From Pseudomonas sp. REP124 (GTDB lineage: Bacteria; Pseudomonadota; Gammaproteobacteria; Pseudomonadales; Pseudomonadaceae), in assembly GCF_020164475.1 (NCBI RefSeq), contig NZ_JAIQWX010000040.1:1-45193 (forward strand): a DNA stretch of 45,193 bases, read 5' to 3'. Numbering within the stretch: the first letter of the stretch is position 1; the number at the start of each line of letters is the position of its first letter. The notes beneath the pieces are model-generated. The model made no database searches and was not told where the DNA came from. It worked only from the letters and a program-made list of their open reading frames with translations. A program made the position numbers and the translations under genes. Below are positions 15,864 through 23,908 of this stretch, piece by piece.

Positions 15864-16586
15864 TCAATAGAAGCTGCGTTCGGCCTTCAGGGTCAGCAGT
15901 CCGTCGCATTGGCTGTTGTGCCCGGAATACGCCGAGCAACTGCTGCCGTTGAGGCTGGAGTCGCTGTAGATCAGATTGAGATCGATGCCCATGAACGGTC
16001 GGGAAAATTTCATCGACCAATCGGTAAAACTGCTGACATAGCCACCGTCCACGGCGACCGGTGTGTTCAACCGATGCGTGGTGTATTTCATGCTGATCCC
16101 GATGCCGAATGGTTCATTGCCACCTAGGTCGGCGAACAGCGTGCTGTTGCGTTTGTCGGGGTCGTTGCTGAAGGCGGCGCCGAAGCGGCTGCGCAGCAAG
16201 GTCAGGCCGCCGTAGAGTTCCTGGCTGTCGAGCGTGTCCAGTTGCGGATAGTTGTAATGGATGACGCCGATTTCGTAACCCAGATTCTGGTCGAAGGGCT
16301 GTTTAAAACCGGCGTAGGAATCGATTTCGAGGGTGTGTTCGGGGTTGATGCCCGCGCTGGGCGACCATTGGCCGAAATAGAAGCCGCTGTCGTGAGTCAG
16401 GTCCAGGCCACCGTGGAATGAGCCCGTGGCCGATGGCTTGACCAGGCCCTGGGCCATGCTGCGACTGGGGCTGGTGCCGAGTTTGAGATCGAAATCCCCC
16501 AGTTCGCGCTGGAAAATCTGACCGTGCGCCACTGAACACGCCAGCAGCGTGTATAGGGGCAACAGGAAACCGAAAGGCTTGAGCAC
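15864..16586 (-). CDS. TorF-family putative porin (outer-membrane beta-barrel)
   Basis: A 240-residue exported protein. The signal peptide is MLKPFGFLLPLYTLLACSVAHG, with cleavage after about residue 22. The mature sequence alternates polar and hydrophobic residues in strand-length segments (GSFHGGLDLTHDSGFYFGQW, NLGYEIGVIHYNYPQLD, GIGISMKYTTHRL) and ends in an aromatic residue (ERSFY), as in outer-membrane barrels. Segment order and length match the TorF family (TIGR02001-type conserved proteobacterial proteins). Two cysteines near the end (SSCSAYSGHNSQCDG) may form a disulfide loop. It precedes the DUF6279 lipoprotein gene on the same strand. Substrate unknown. Confidence 0.8.
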   Translation of the reverse strand: MLKPFGFLLPLYTLLACSVAHGQIFQRELGDFDLKLGTSPSRSMAQGLVKPSATGSFHGGLDLTHDSGFYFGQWSPSAGINPEHTLEIDSYAGFKQPFDQNLGYEIGVIHYNYPQLDTLDSQELYGGLTLLRSRFGAAFSNDPDKRNSTLFADLGGNEPFGIGISMKYTTHRLNTPVAVDGGYVSSFTDWSMKFSRPFMGIDLNLIYSDSSLNGSSCSAYSGHNSQCDGLLTLKAERSFY

Positions 16587-16788
16587 GCTTCACTCCCTTG
16601 AACAGCGAGCACAGCTTGAGCTGAAACGCTTGATTTAGACGCGTGAAAGCATACCGGCGAATGCCCGGTAACGGATACCGTTCGTCGATTTTTAGAGGAG
16701 GGGTTGCGAGGAGTGCAGGAGAGGTCTGGCGTCCGGTCCAAGCGCTTCGAGAGTCAAAGCGCCTGTGGACCCGATAAAGCTGAAGTGA

Positions 16789-16977
16789 TTACTTCTTGCC
16801 CAGGCTGATCTGCTTGGACGGGGCGAATGTCTGGCCGCTGACACCCTTGGCAATTTGCTGGATTTCACCGCCGGATTTGAGGAACGCTGCGATCTGGCTG
16901 TTGAGCGATTCGCTGGTTTCGACGGCAGGAGCTGGTTTTACTGGGCTTTTGGATGCTTTTACGCGCATGGCGGCCAT
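16789..16977 (-). CDS. Small basic conserved-looking protein
   Basis: A 62-residue basic, Lys/Ser/Pro-rich protein. After a flexible N-terminus (RVKASKSPVKPAPAVE), residues 24-48 read SLNSQIAAFLKSGGEIQQIA then KGVSGQTF, a compact helix-turn-strand unit. It has no signal peptide or membrane segment. The start is uncertain. The first ATG (16977) has GAAGG only 3 nt before it, and the second (16968, MRVKASK) has the same site 12 nt upstream. It lies divergently from the cvfB gene. The family is not recognised. Similar SGGEIQQI-containing short proteins occur in pseudomonads as I recall, but without a known role. Confidence 0.65.
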   Translation of the reverse strand: MAAMRVKASKSPVKPAPAVETSESLNSQIAAFLKSGGEIQQIAKGVSGQTFAPSKQISLGKK

Positions 16978-17326
16978 TAACCTTCAGGAAATTCAAATGG
17001 CCACGTATCGTACAGGAATGAGCTGCAATTTGCTTGGTTAATATCCCCGTGATATTCAGGCGGACATGAATAGAGCGTGGATAATTACTTTTCGAACTTC
17101 CCCTAAGTCGCTGTTTTAAATAAAAAACGTGGTCCGGAAAATTTCAGTCTGCGGGCTGGCGGCGAGCGCCTCTAACCCAGGCCACGGTCTGACGAACGGC
17201 CGGTTGCCCCGGCAAAGCTCGCGAAAATGAAGGCCTGGGATGGAATTTCTCGTCAGGCATGCTCCGCCGCCCGACGCAACCGGTAAAACCGGGTAGAATG
17301 CCGCCCACGTAATGAGGGTATTGGAC
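16978..17326. other. 349-bp intergenic region with no recognised RNA
   Basis: It separates the small minus-strand gene from cvfB. The left third (about 16990-17130) is AT-rich. Near the right end CCGGT (17280-17284) and ACCGG (17288-17292) form a short inverted repeat followed by TAGAAT (17294-17299), a possible -10 box for cvfB giving a leader of about 20 nt. No convincing -35, riboswitch or small-RNA terminator was seen. Confidence 0.45.
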
Positions 17327-18163
17327 ATGGCTTTAGTCGGGCGTTACAACAGTTTGCAAGTGGTTAAACACACTAACTTCGGTTTGTATCTGGACGGTGG
17401 CGCGGACGGCGAAATTCTTTTGCCCAATCGTTATATTCCAAAAGATATTCCCAGCGAAGATGAAGACTGGCTGAACGTTTTTGTTTATCTGGACAGCGAT
17501 GACAAACTAATCGCAACTACCGAAAAACCGAAAGTTCAGGTCGGTGAATTCGCCAGTTTGAAAGTAGTTGAAGTCAACAGTATCGGTGTGTTCCTTGACT
17601 GGGGACTGCCGAAGGATCTGTTGCTGCCATTCTCGGAAGAGAAACGTCAGATGAAGGCCGGCGAATATGCCGTGGTGCACGTTTATCTCGACAAGCACAC
17701 CCGTCGCATCACCGCGACAACGCGCCTGGACCGCTACCTGGACAAGACCTCGGCCAGCTACACGCCGGGCCAGGAAGTCGATCTGCTGGTCGCCGAAGCC
17801 ACCGACATGGGCTTCAAGGCGATCATCAACAACAAGCACTGGGGCCTGATCCACAAGAACGAAATCTTCAAGTTCATGCGCGCCGGCAAGCAAGAGAAAG
17901 GCTTCATCAAGGAAGTGCGCGGCGATGGCAAGATCAGCCTGAGCCTGCAACCGGTCGGCCAGGAAGCGGCCACCAGCCTGAATTCCAAGATTCTCGCCAA
18001 GTTGCGCGAGAACAACGGCAGCCTTGCGGTCAGCGACAAGGGCGATCCGACGGTGATCAGCGACATGTTCGGCGTCAGCAAGGGCAACTTCAAGAAGGCC
18101 ATCGGTGCGTTGTACAAGAATGGCCAGATCGTTATTCATGCCGATCGCATTGAATTGACCTGA
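17327..18163 (+). CDS. cvfB: S1-like RNA-binding protein of the CvfB family
   Basis: A 278-residue cytoplasmic protein. It contains three consecutive S1/OB-type modules, starting VGRYNSLQVVKHTNFGLYLD, VGEFASLKVVEVNSIGVFLD and PGQEVDLLVAEATDMGFKAI. A C-terminal winged helix with VISDMFGVSKGNFKKAIGAL and YKNGQIVIHADRIEL follows. This order is that of Gram-positive CvfB (YitL), a virulence and RNA-metabolism factor. ATG 17327 is preferred over the upstream in-frame ATG (17312), which would place GAGGG inside the coding sequence. The role in Pseudomonas is unproven; RNA binding is expected. A strong terminator follows 24 bp after the stop. Confidence 0.9.
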   Translation: MALVGRYNSLQVVKHTNFGLYLDGGADGEILLPNRYIPKDIPSEDEDWLNVFVYLDSDDKLIATTEKPKVQVGEFASLKVVEVNSIGVFLDWGLPKDLLLPFSEEKRQMKAGEYAVVHVYLDKHTRRITATTRLDRYLDKTSASYTPGQEVDLLVAEATDMGFKAIINNKHWGLIHKNEIFKFMRAGKQEKGFIKEVRGDGKISLSLQPVGQEAATSLNSKILAKLRENNGSLAVSDKGDPTVISDMFGVSKGNFKKAIGALYKNGQIVIHADRIELT

Positions 18164-18187
18164 GTTCGAGTAACAATATGATTCTCG

Positions 18188-18217
18188 CCCCGGCCCCGCG
18201 CCGGGGTTTTGCTTTTT
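18188..18217 (+). terminator. Rho-independent terminator after cvfB
   Basis: CCCCGGC (18188-18194) and GCCGGGG (18200-18206) form perfect 7-bp arms around CCCGC. They are followed by a T-rich tail TTTTGCTTTTT. It ends the cvfB transcript. Confidence 0.92.
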
Positions 18218-18260
18218 ACTGCCGAGTCATTGCCATGGATTGTTCAAGAGAGGTTTCCCG

Positions 18261-19193
18261 ATGAGCGTCACCCGACGCAGCGCCGATGGTTTTGCCCTGC
18301 AGGTGATGCTGGTTCTGTGTCTGGTCTGGGGCGTCCAGCAGGTGATGATCAAATGGGCGGCACCGGATATCGCGCCGGTCATGCAGGCGGCCGCGCGTTC
18401 AGGCATATCCGCGCTTCTGGTCGGCCTGCTGATCTGCTGGAAAGGCGGCTGGGATCAGGTGGGCGGCACCTGGCGCGGTGGCTTGTTGGCCGGCGCGTTG
18501 TTCGGTCTGGAGTTCTTCTTCATTTCCGAAGGCCTGCAATTGACCACGGCCGCGCACATGTCGGTGTTCCTCTACACCGCGCCGATCTTCACCGCGTTGG
18601 GCGTGCACTGGCTGTTGCCGAGCGAACGCCTGCGACCGCTGCAATGGCTGGGGATCCTGCTGGCGTTCATTGGCATCGCCATTGCGTTTGCCGGTGGCGT
18701 GTCCTGGGACAACCTCGATCCGCGCATGTTGATGGGCGATGCGCTGGGCGTACTGGCCGGTGCCGCCTGGGGCGCGACCACGGTGGTGGTGCGGGCTTCG
18801 CGGCTGTCTGAGGCGCCGGTGACTCTGACCTTGTTTTATCAGTTGATCGTCGGCTTCGTCGGCCTGCTGCTGATCGCACTGTTAAGCGGCCAGATAACCC
18901 ACGTCAGCCTGACCGGCGTGACCCTGACCAGCGTGCTGTTCCAGGGCGTGGTGGTGTCATTCTTCAGCTATCTGGTGTGGTTCTGGCTGCTGCGTCGCTA
19001 CCTGGCCGCGAACCTGGCAGTGTTTTCCTTCATGACGCCGCTGTTCGGCGTCACCTTCGGCGTGGTGTTGCTGGGTGAAAAGCTCAGCCTGAACTTCGTC
19101 ATCGGGGCGGTGCTGGTGCTGCTGGGCATCACCTTCGTCAGTGCCGAGCAGTGGCTGCGTCGGCGCTTGCGCAAGGCGTTGGGTCAGTCCTGA
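18261..19193 (+). CDS. EamA-family (DMT superfamily) transporter
   Basis: A 310-residue inner-membrane protein with ten hydrophobic segments in two homologous EamA repeats. The first repeat spans residues about 10-145 (LVWGVQQVMIKWA and the glycine-rich segment before it) and the second about 160-300. Residues FSFMTPLFGVTFGVVLLGEK, near the end of repeat two, are the canonical EamA signature. Family members export amino acids or other metabolites; the substrate is unknown. AGAGG stands 8 nt before ATG 18261. It starts after the cvfB terminator, so it has its own promoter. The same-strand LysR gene follows 76 bp downstream and may regulate it, though LysR regulators more often flank their target divergently. 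Confidence 0.85.
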   Translation: MSVTRRSADGFALQVMLVLCLVWGVQQVMIKWAAPDIAPVMQAAARSGISALLVGLLICWKGGWDQVGGTWRGGLLAGALFGLEFFFISEGLQLTTAAHMSVFLYTAPIFTALGVHWLLPSERLRPLQWLGILLAFIGIAIAFAGGVSWDNLDPRMLMGDALGVLAGAAWGATTVVVRASRLSEAPVTLTLFYQLIVGFVGLLLIALLSGQITHVSLTGVTLTSVLFQGVVVSFFSYLVWFWLLRRYLAANLAVFSFMTPLFGVTFGVVLLGEKLSLNFVIGAVLVLLGITFVSAEQWLRRRLRKALGQS

Positions 19194-19228
19194 AGCCGCT
19201 TGGCCGATTCGATTGACATTCTTTGTAA

Positions 19229-19255
19229 AAGAACAATAGTGGGTGACTTGTTCTT
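19229..19255. promoter_or_regulatory. Perfect inverted repeat and -35 box before the LysR gene
   Basis: AAGAACAA (19229-19236) and TTGTTCTT (19248-19255) are perfect 8-bp arms with an 11-nt spacer. A consensus -35 TTGACA lies at 19213-19218, with a weak -10 (AATAGT, 19235-19240) overlapping the left arm. This layout suggests an autoregulatory operator of the LysR protein starting at 19270. Confidence 0.5.
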
Positions 19256-19269
19256 GTTTGGAGAATGGC

Positions 19270-20163
19270 GTGGAATTCAGCCAATTGCGCATCTTTCAGG
19301 CGGTGGCGCAGGAAGAGTCCATCACCCGTGCCGCCGAGCGCCTGCACCGTGTACCGTCGAACCTGTCGACCCGGCTCAAACAGCTCGAGGAACAGCTCGG
19401 TGTCGAGCTGTTCGTTCGCGAGCGTCAGCGTTTGCAGCTTTCACCGGCGGGAAAAGTCCTGCTGGACTACACCGCCAAGCTGTTCGCCCTGCACGATGAA
19501 GCCCATGCGGCGGTGCAGGGCGGGCAACCTGCCGGCGACTTCGTGCTGGGCACCATGTACAGCACCGCCGCCATTCACCTTCCCGCGCTGCTGGCGCGTT
19601 ATCACCGGCGTTATCCGGCGGTGAACCTGCAAGTGCAGTCCGGCCCCAGTGGCGAATTGTTCGAAGGTTTGCTCACCGGACGGCTCGATGCGGCGCTGGT
19701 AGACGGCCCGCCGGGGCTGGCGGTGCTCGATGGCGTGCTGCTTTGCGAGGAGCGCATGGTGCTGATCAGCGAGGCCGATCATCCGCCGGTGCAGAGCGCG
19801 CGGGATGTGGAAGGGCGTTCGGTGTTCACCTTTCGCCAGGGCTGCTCCTACCGGATGCGTCTGGAGTCCTGGTTTTCCCACGATCAGGCGGCCATGGGCC
19901 GGGCGATCGAGATCGAGTCCTATCCGGGCATGCTCGCCTGTGTGATCGCAGGATCCGGCGTGGCGCTGATGTCGGAGTCGATGCTTGCCAGCCTGCCGGG
20001 GCGCGAAAGTGTGGCGGTGCACCCACTGCCGGAGGCGTTCGCCAGTGCGACGACCTGGCTGATGTGGCGCAAAGGCATGGTCGGCGCCAACCTCAATGCC
20101 TGGATCGAGGAGCAGCAGACGCTCTTTCCGTCGGCGCCGCGCCAGACCAAGGCGATTGCATGA
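19270..20163 (+). CDS. LysR-family transcriptional regulator
   Basis: A 297-residue regulator starting with GTG 19270. GGAG at 19260-19263 stands 6 nt before it, and the translation then begins MEFSQLRIFQAVAQEESITR, exactly as LysR proteins do. An ATG at 19243 would add nine unsupported residues. The winged helix covers residues 1-60 (AAERLHRVPSNLSTRLKQLE and then ELFVRERQR). The periplasmic-binding-protein-like effector domain follows from about 90, with GRLDAALVDGP and a C-terminal GVALMSESML. It sits directly downstream of the EamA transporter gene. The target genes and ligand are unknown; the palindrome just upstream points to autoregulation. Confidence 0.9.
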   Translation: MEFSQLRIFQAVAQEESITRAAERLHRVPSNLSTRLKQLEEQLGVELFVRERQRLQLSPAGKVLLDYTAKLFALHDEAHAAVQGGQPAGDFVLGTMYSTAAIHLPALLARYHRRYPAVNLQVQSGPSGELFEGLLTGRLDAALVDGPPGLAVLDGVLLCEERMVLISEADHPPVQSARDVEGRSVFTFRQGCSYRMRLESWFSHDQAAMGRAIEIESYPGMLACVIAGSGVALMSESMLASLPGRESVAVHPLPEAFASATTWLMWRKGMVGANLNAWIEEQQTLFPSAPRQTKAIA

Positions 20164-20301
20164 TTTAATCGTTTCCGATTGTGATGGATTCAGTAACAGA
20201 TCATTGCCACTTTGGGCGAGCATTGCTCTGGACTTCGGACTATTATCAGTTCGAAGCGATCAAGAATTTGGGTCGCTCGGCATTACCCTGAAGGGGGCAA
20301 C

Positions 20302-20430
20302 ATGAAAGAGAAAATTCAAAACTGGCTGCATGACCTGGGTGTCGCGCTCGGTTTGATCGAACCGCCTCTGCAACCTGTGCCGATTCGCACCGATGACGAA
20401 CAGCGTCGACGTCAGCAGCGCCGCCGGTAA
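20302..20430 (+). CDS. Small basic protein, PA1414-like
   Basis: A 42-residue protein. It has a helical N-terminus (KEKIQNWLHDLGVALGLIEP), a PLQPVPIRTDDEQ centre and an Arg/Gln-rich tail (RRRQQRRR). AAGGGGG stands about 5 nt before the ATG. It closely recalls, as I remember it, P. aeruginosa PA1414, a short protein whose transcript is very abundant under oxygen limitation. Its position near the symporter, gbuA and gbuR also parallels PA1414, PA1418, PA1421 and PA1422. I saw no convincing Anr box (TTGAT-N4-ATCAA) upstream; only the half ATCAA at 20259-20263 is present. The function is unknown. Confidence 0.75.
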   Translation: MKEKIQNWLHDLGVALGLIEPPLQPVPIRTDDEQRRRQQRRR

Positions 20431-20453
20431 CGTCGCCTCTTGAGGGCGATGCC

Positions 20454-20626
20454 TGTGGCAATGGGCTGCCTGTGGCGAGGGGGCTTGCCCCCGCTCGGCT
20501 GCGAAGCAGTCGTAAAATCGCCTGATGCTTTCTAACTGATACACCCGGATTGAATGGTCTTGGGGCTGCTTCGCAGCCCAACGGGGCGGTGCGACGTTTC
20601 GACAAGCCCCCTCGCCACAAAAGCCC
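20454..20626. repeat. Family-2 palindromic repeat with the 18-nt module
   Basis: The outer arms (CCTGTGGCGAGGGGGCTT near 20467 and AAGCCCCCTCGCCACA at 20603-20618) pair. The inner arms have CGGCTGCGAAGCAGTC and GGGGCTGCTTCGCAGCCC. The right side includes GCGGTGCGACGTTTCGAC at 20586-20603. It lies between the PA1414-like gene and the opposed carrier-like gene. Confidence 0.75.
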
Positions 20627-20668
20627 GCTCCCCGCGATGACTTGATGACTTGATGACAAGTCAGTCAC

Positions 20669-20920
20669 TCAATGCCGCCCAATCTCCATCAAAAACCGAC
20701 TCAAGTCATTCGCCGTCCTGGCCGTCTTGAGCATCTGGTCTTCCTCGGCGGTGAACGCCGTCAAACCGAACTCATCCTCCAGATGGAAGATCAGTTCTTC
20801 GATGTCCGTCTTGTCCAATCCCAACTGCGCCAGGCTGGCGTTGTCGTCGAAGTCTTCCTGATTCTCCAGCAGGCGGCTGATGAAGCGGTGCACGGCGGCG
20901 CGGACGGCGGCTTTTTTCAT
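20669..20920 (-). CDS. Acyl-carrier-protein-like protein lacking the attachment serine
   Basis: An 83-residue protein that aligns over its full length with the four-helix acyl carrier fold. It has helix I (AAVRAAVHRFISRLLE), a loop DFDDNASLAQLGLDK, helix II (TDIEELIFHLEDEFGL) and a C-terminal helix (ARTANDLSRFLMEI). At the position of the canonical DSL motif it reads DKT, so the phosphopantetheine-accepting serine is replaced by lysine. The protein is therefore unlikely to carry an acyl group unless the adjacent Thr substitutes. It may be a structural or regulatory protein. It lies between the PA1414-like gene and the symporter; no fatty-acid or NRPS gene is near. Confidence 0.75.
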   Translation of the reverse strand: MKKAAVRAAVHRFISRLLENQEDFDDNASLAQLGLDKTDIEELIFHLEDEFGLTAFTAEEDQMLKTARTANDLSRFLMEIGRH

Positions 20921-21045
20921 GATGGTTCTTCGGGTGCGTCGGGTTTTATCGTCCCTGCGAGTTCCTGAAGGGTTCCTGAAGATGAGTACAGCAGGCTTCA
21001 GCGGGGTGAGCGCTGCCGCTCGTCAATCGAGGTTTTCTCCGGGCG

Positions 21046-21080
21046 AAAAAAAACGGGTGTGGCGACCGACGCCACACCCG
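21046..21080 (-). terminator. Rho-independent terminator of the symporter operon
   Basis: CGGGTGTGGCG (21054-21064) and CGCCACACCCG (21070-21080) form perfect 11-bp arms around a 5-nt loop. On the minus strand they are followed by eight U residues (A-run 21046-21053 on the plus strand). It stands 32 bp after the symporter stop. Confidence 0.95.
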
Positions 21081-21111
21081 TCGAAGAAAGCATCAAATTG
21101 TCATGTTCGGC

Positions 21112-22491
21112 TTAGATGGCGCTCGCCACCGGCGCAGGGCGGCGGGACATCAGGCTCACCACGACAAAGCTCACCAGACCTACCGCCAGGCTGTAGTAGA
21201 TCGGAGTGTTGGCATCCAGACCGTCCTTGACCATGAACAGCAGGGCAGTGGCAAAGCCCAGGCCCATGCTGGCGATGGCGCCGGCGGTGGTCGCGCGTTT
21301 CCAGAAAATCGCACCGATCAGCGGGATCAACATACCGCCCACCAGCAGGTTGTAAGCCAGGGTCAGGGCGCTGATCACGTCGTTCACTACCAGGGCGATA
21401 CCCAGAACCACGAGACCGGTCAGCAGGGTCACCAGGCGGTTCATGCTCAGGCTCGACTGCTTGCCGCCACGCAGTTTCGGCAGCAGGTCTTCACTCAGGG
21501 TGGTTGCAGCGGCCAGCAGGCCGGCGCTGGCGGTGGACATCATGGCAGCCAGTGCGGCAGCGATCACCAGGCCACGGATACCGTCCGGCAGGGACAGTTT
21601 CACGATCGCGGCGAAGGCGTTGTTGACGTTGTCCAGATCCGGGATCAGTACGTGAGCGGCCATGCCGATCAAAGCACAGGCCAGACCGTAGATGATGCAG
21701 TAGACACCGGCAGCGGTACCGGCGTATTGCGCGACTTTGGCGGTCTTGACGGTGAACACCCGTTGCCAGATGTCCTGACCGATCAGGATGCCGAAGAAGT
21801 AGATCACGAAGTAGGTGATGATGGTGTCCCAACCGATGGTGGTGAAGCTGAAGCTCGCCGCCGGCAGTTTGGTGACCAGCTCATCCCAGCCGCCCACGCG
21901 GTACATGCAGATCGGCAACAGGATGAACATCAGGCCCACGGTCTTGATGATGAACTGGACGATGTCGGTCAGGGTCAGTGACCACATGCCGCCGATGGCC
22001 GAGTAGATCACCACCACACCACCGCCGACAAGTACCGACAACCAGAACGGCAGGCTGAACAGCACTTGCAGCACGGTGCCGATTGCCAGGATCGAGACCA
22101 CGCCGATCATCAGGGCGTAGGCCAGCATGATCACCGCGCTCGCGGAACGGGCCATCGGGTTGTAGCGTTTTTCCAGCACCTGGGTAACGGTGTAGATCTT
22201 CAGTTTCAGCAGCGGCTTGGCGAGGAACAGGTTCAGCGCCACGATCCCGCAACCCAGTGCGGCGCAGAGCCAGAAACCGGAGATGCCATGCACGTAGCCC
22301 AGGCGCACGGTGCCGACGGTGGACGCGCCACCCAGAACCGTTGCCGCCATGGTGCCCATGTACAGCGTCGGGCCCAGGTTACGACCGGCAACGAGAAACT
22401 CTTCGTTGGTCTTGGCCTTGCGCATGCCGTAGTAGCCGAGTATCAACATCGCGGCTGCGTAGATGAGTACGACGAATAAATCCAATGCCAT
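21112..22491 (-). CDS. Sodium:solute symporter (SSS family) of the gbu cluster
   Basis: A 459-residue inner-membrane transporter with about 13 hydrophobic segments. The SSS family features are ATVLGGASTVGTVRLGY with IGGMWSLTLTDIVQFIIK and ALAAMMSTASAGLLAAATTL (the sodium-binding region). It corresponds in position and family to PA1418 of P. aeruginosa, downstream of gbuA. Together they suggest import of 4-guanidinobutyrate or a related guanidino acid, which gbuA then hydrolyses. A strong terminator follows its stop. A 273-bp gap with a variant REP element separates it from gbuA, so differential expression is possible. Confidence 0.85.
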   Translation of the reverse strand: MALDLFVVLIYAAAMLILGYYGMRKAKTNEEFLVAGRNLGPTLYMGTMAATVLGGASTVGTVRLGYVHGISGFWLCAALGCGIVALNLFLAKPLLKLKIYTVTQVLEKRYNPMARSASAVIMLAYALMIGVVSILAIGTVLQVLFSLPFWLSVLVGGGVVVIYSAIGGMWSLTLTDIVQFIIKTVGLMFILLPICMYRVGGWDELVTKLPAASFSFTTIGWDTIITYFVIYFFGILIGQDIWQRVFTVKTAKVAQYAGTAAGVYCIIYGLACALIGMAAHVLIPDLDNVNNAFAAIVKLSLPDGIRGLVIAAALAAMMSTASAGLLAAATTLSEDLLPKLRGGKQSSLSMNRLVTLLTGLVVLGIALVVNDVISALTLAYNLLVGGMLIPLIGAIFWKRATTAGAIASMGLGFATALLFMVKDGLDANTPIYYSLAVGLVSFVVVSLMSRRPAPVASAI

Positions 22492-22537
22492 GATGGCGGT
22501 CTCCGATTGTCTTTTTTATGTGAGGCAGGAAATCAAT

Positions 22538-22632
22538 CTGTAGGAGCAAGGCTTGCCCGCGAACCGCTTTGCACAGTCTGCCAGGCATACCGCGTCATCC
22601 TTCTTCGCGGGCAAGCATCGCTTCTACGGGTC
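22538..22632. repeat. Variant REP pair between gbuA and the symporter
   Basis: CTGTAGGAGCAAGGCTTGCC at about 22538 and TTCGCGGGCAAGCATCGCTT, then CTACGGG, at about 22603-22629, are inward-facing diverged REP units. On the minus strand they follow gbuA and precede the symporter gene. Confidence 0.65.
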
Positions 22633-22764
22633 AGGCGATCTGTCGCATCGCCTGTGGAACTGGCGCATCCGGGTGCCAGGTATCACGCAATACCGGCAGG
22701 GTTCGAAAGCGCGGAAAGCGCAGCCGGGTTCACCGAGCCAGGCTGCGAAATCGTTGGCCGATCC

Positions 22765-23715
22765 TCAGCGGTGGACTACGCCAGGCAGTACGCAGAGCAT
22801 TTCGTACAGCAGGTTGGCGGCCAGCAGCGAGGTGTTACCGGTGGTGTCGTAAGCGGGCGAGACTTCTACCAGATCGCAGCCGATCAGGTCGAGGCCTTGG
22901 CAGCCGCGAATGATCTCGATCGCCTGAATGGTGGTCAGGCCGCCGATTTCCGGGGTGCCGGTGCCAGGCGCCCAGGCCGGGTCGATGCCGTCGATGTCGA
23001 AGCTCAGGTACACCGGACCGCCGCCGACTTTCTCGCGAACTTCGGCCATCAGCGGATCCAGGGACTTGTGCCAGCACTCTTCGGCCTGGACCACGCGGAA
23101 GCCCTGGTTGCGGCTCCAGTTGAAGTCGTCAGCGGTGTAGCCCTGGGCGCGCAGACCGATTTGCACGACGCGGTCCGGGTCGATCAGGCCTTCTTCGACG
23201 GCGCGACGGAAGGTGGTGCCGTGGGCGATTTTCTCGCCGAACATGTGATCGTTCACATCGGCGTGGGCGTCGATGTGCACCAGGCCGACCTTGCCGTGCT
23301 TTTTATGGATGGCACGCAGGATCGGCAGGGTGATGGTGTGATCGCCGCCCAGGGTCATCGGGATCACATCGTGTTCCAGGATGTTGTCGTAGGCTTCTTC
23401 GATGATGCGTACGGCGTCGAGCAGGTTGAAGGTGTTGATCGCCACGTCGCCGATGTCGGCAACCGACAGCGAGTCGAACGGAGCAGCGCCGGTGGCCATG
23501 TTGTACGGGCGGATCATCACCGATTCGGTGCGGATGTCACGCGGCCCGAAACGGGTGCCAGGGCGCAGGGAGGTACCGATGTCCAGCGGCACGCCAACGA
23601 AGGCAGCGTCCAGACCGGCAGCAGTAGGAACATGGGGGAGTCGCAGCATGGTGGCGATGCCGCCGAAGCGCGGCATTTCGTTGCCGCCCAGTGGTTGGTG
23701 AAGAATCTTTTCCAC
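22765..23715 (-). CDS. gbuA: Guanidinobutyrase (ureohydrolase family)
   Basis: A 316-residue manganese enzyme that hydrolyses 4-guanidinobutyrate to 4-aminobutyrate and urea, a late step of arginine degradation. Metal-binding motifs are LTLGGDHTITLPI (His), HIDAHADVNDHMFG (Asp/His/Asp) and YLSFDIDGIDPAWAPGTGTP (Asp/Asp), all intact. The sequence from HQPLGGNEMPRFGGIATMLR on matches P. aeruginosa GbuA as I remember it. It differs from the related guanidinopropionase GpuA. The gene is followed by the SSS transporter and is divergent from the LysR gene gbuR. A palindrome (23836-23859) lies upstream and is a likely GbuR site. Confidence 0.92.
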   Translation of the reverse strand: MEKILHQPLGGNEMPRFGGIATMLRLPHVPTAAGLDAAFVGVPLDIGTSLRPGTRFGPRDIRTESVMIRPYNMATGAAPFDSLSVADIGDVAINTFNLLDAVRIIEEAYDNILEHDVIPMTLGGDHTITLPILRAIHKKHGKVGLVHIDAHADVNDHMFGEKIAHGTTFRRAVEEGLIDPDRVVQIGLRAQGYTADDFNWSRNQGFRVVQAEECWHKSLDPLMAEVREKVGGGPVYLSFDIDGIDPAWAPGTGTPEIGGLTTIQAIEIIRGCQGLDLIGCDLVEVSPAYDTTGNTSLLAANLLYEMLCVLPGVVHR

Positions 23716-23835
23716 GGGAAAGGCCTCATCGTCATTGTTTTATTTATGCAGTCGAGCCCGCTCACGGAGGCAGGCGCCGCTTTGGACCGATTCTGCGAAA
23801 TGTAGTGGCCGGGAAGAATCGCTACGGGCAAATAC

Positions 23836-23859
23836 TTAGTTCAGATTTTTCTAAACTAA
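23836..23859. promoter_or_regulatory. Palindrome upstream of gbuA, candidate GbuR site
   Basis: TTAGTT (23836-23841) and AACTAA (23854-23859) with a 12-nt AT-rich spacer. Inverted repeats of this size with AT-rich centres are typical of LysR-type binding sites. It lies upstream of gbuA and 242 bp before the gbuR start. Confidence 0.45.
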
Positions 23860-23908
23860 TGCTGAGGGCGGCGGTAGACTCCCTCCATTCGCAAACCGCA
23901 CCTAAACC

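Noticed and set aside
20205..20270. Anr box upstream of the PA1414-like gene
   Set aside because: Only one half (ATCAA) is present. The other half does not fit TTGAT, and the spacing to a possible -10 (TATTAT, 20241) is wrong.
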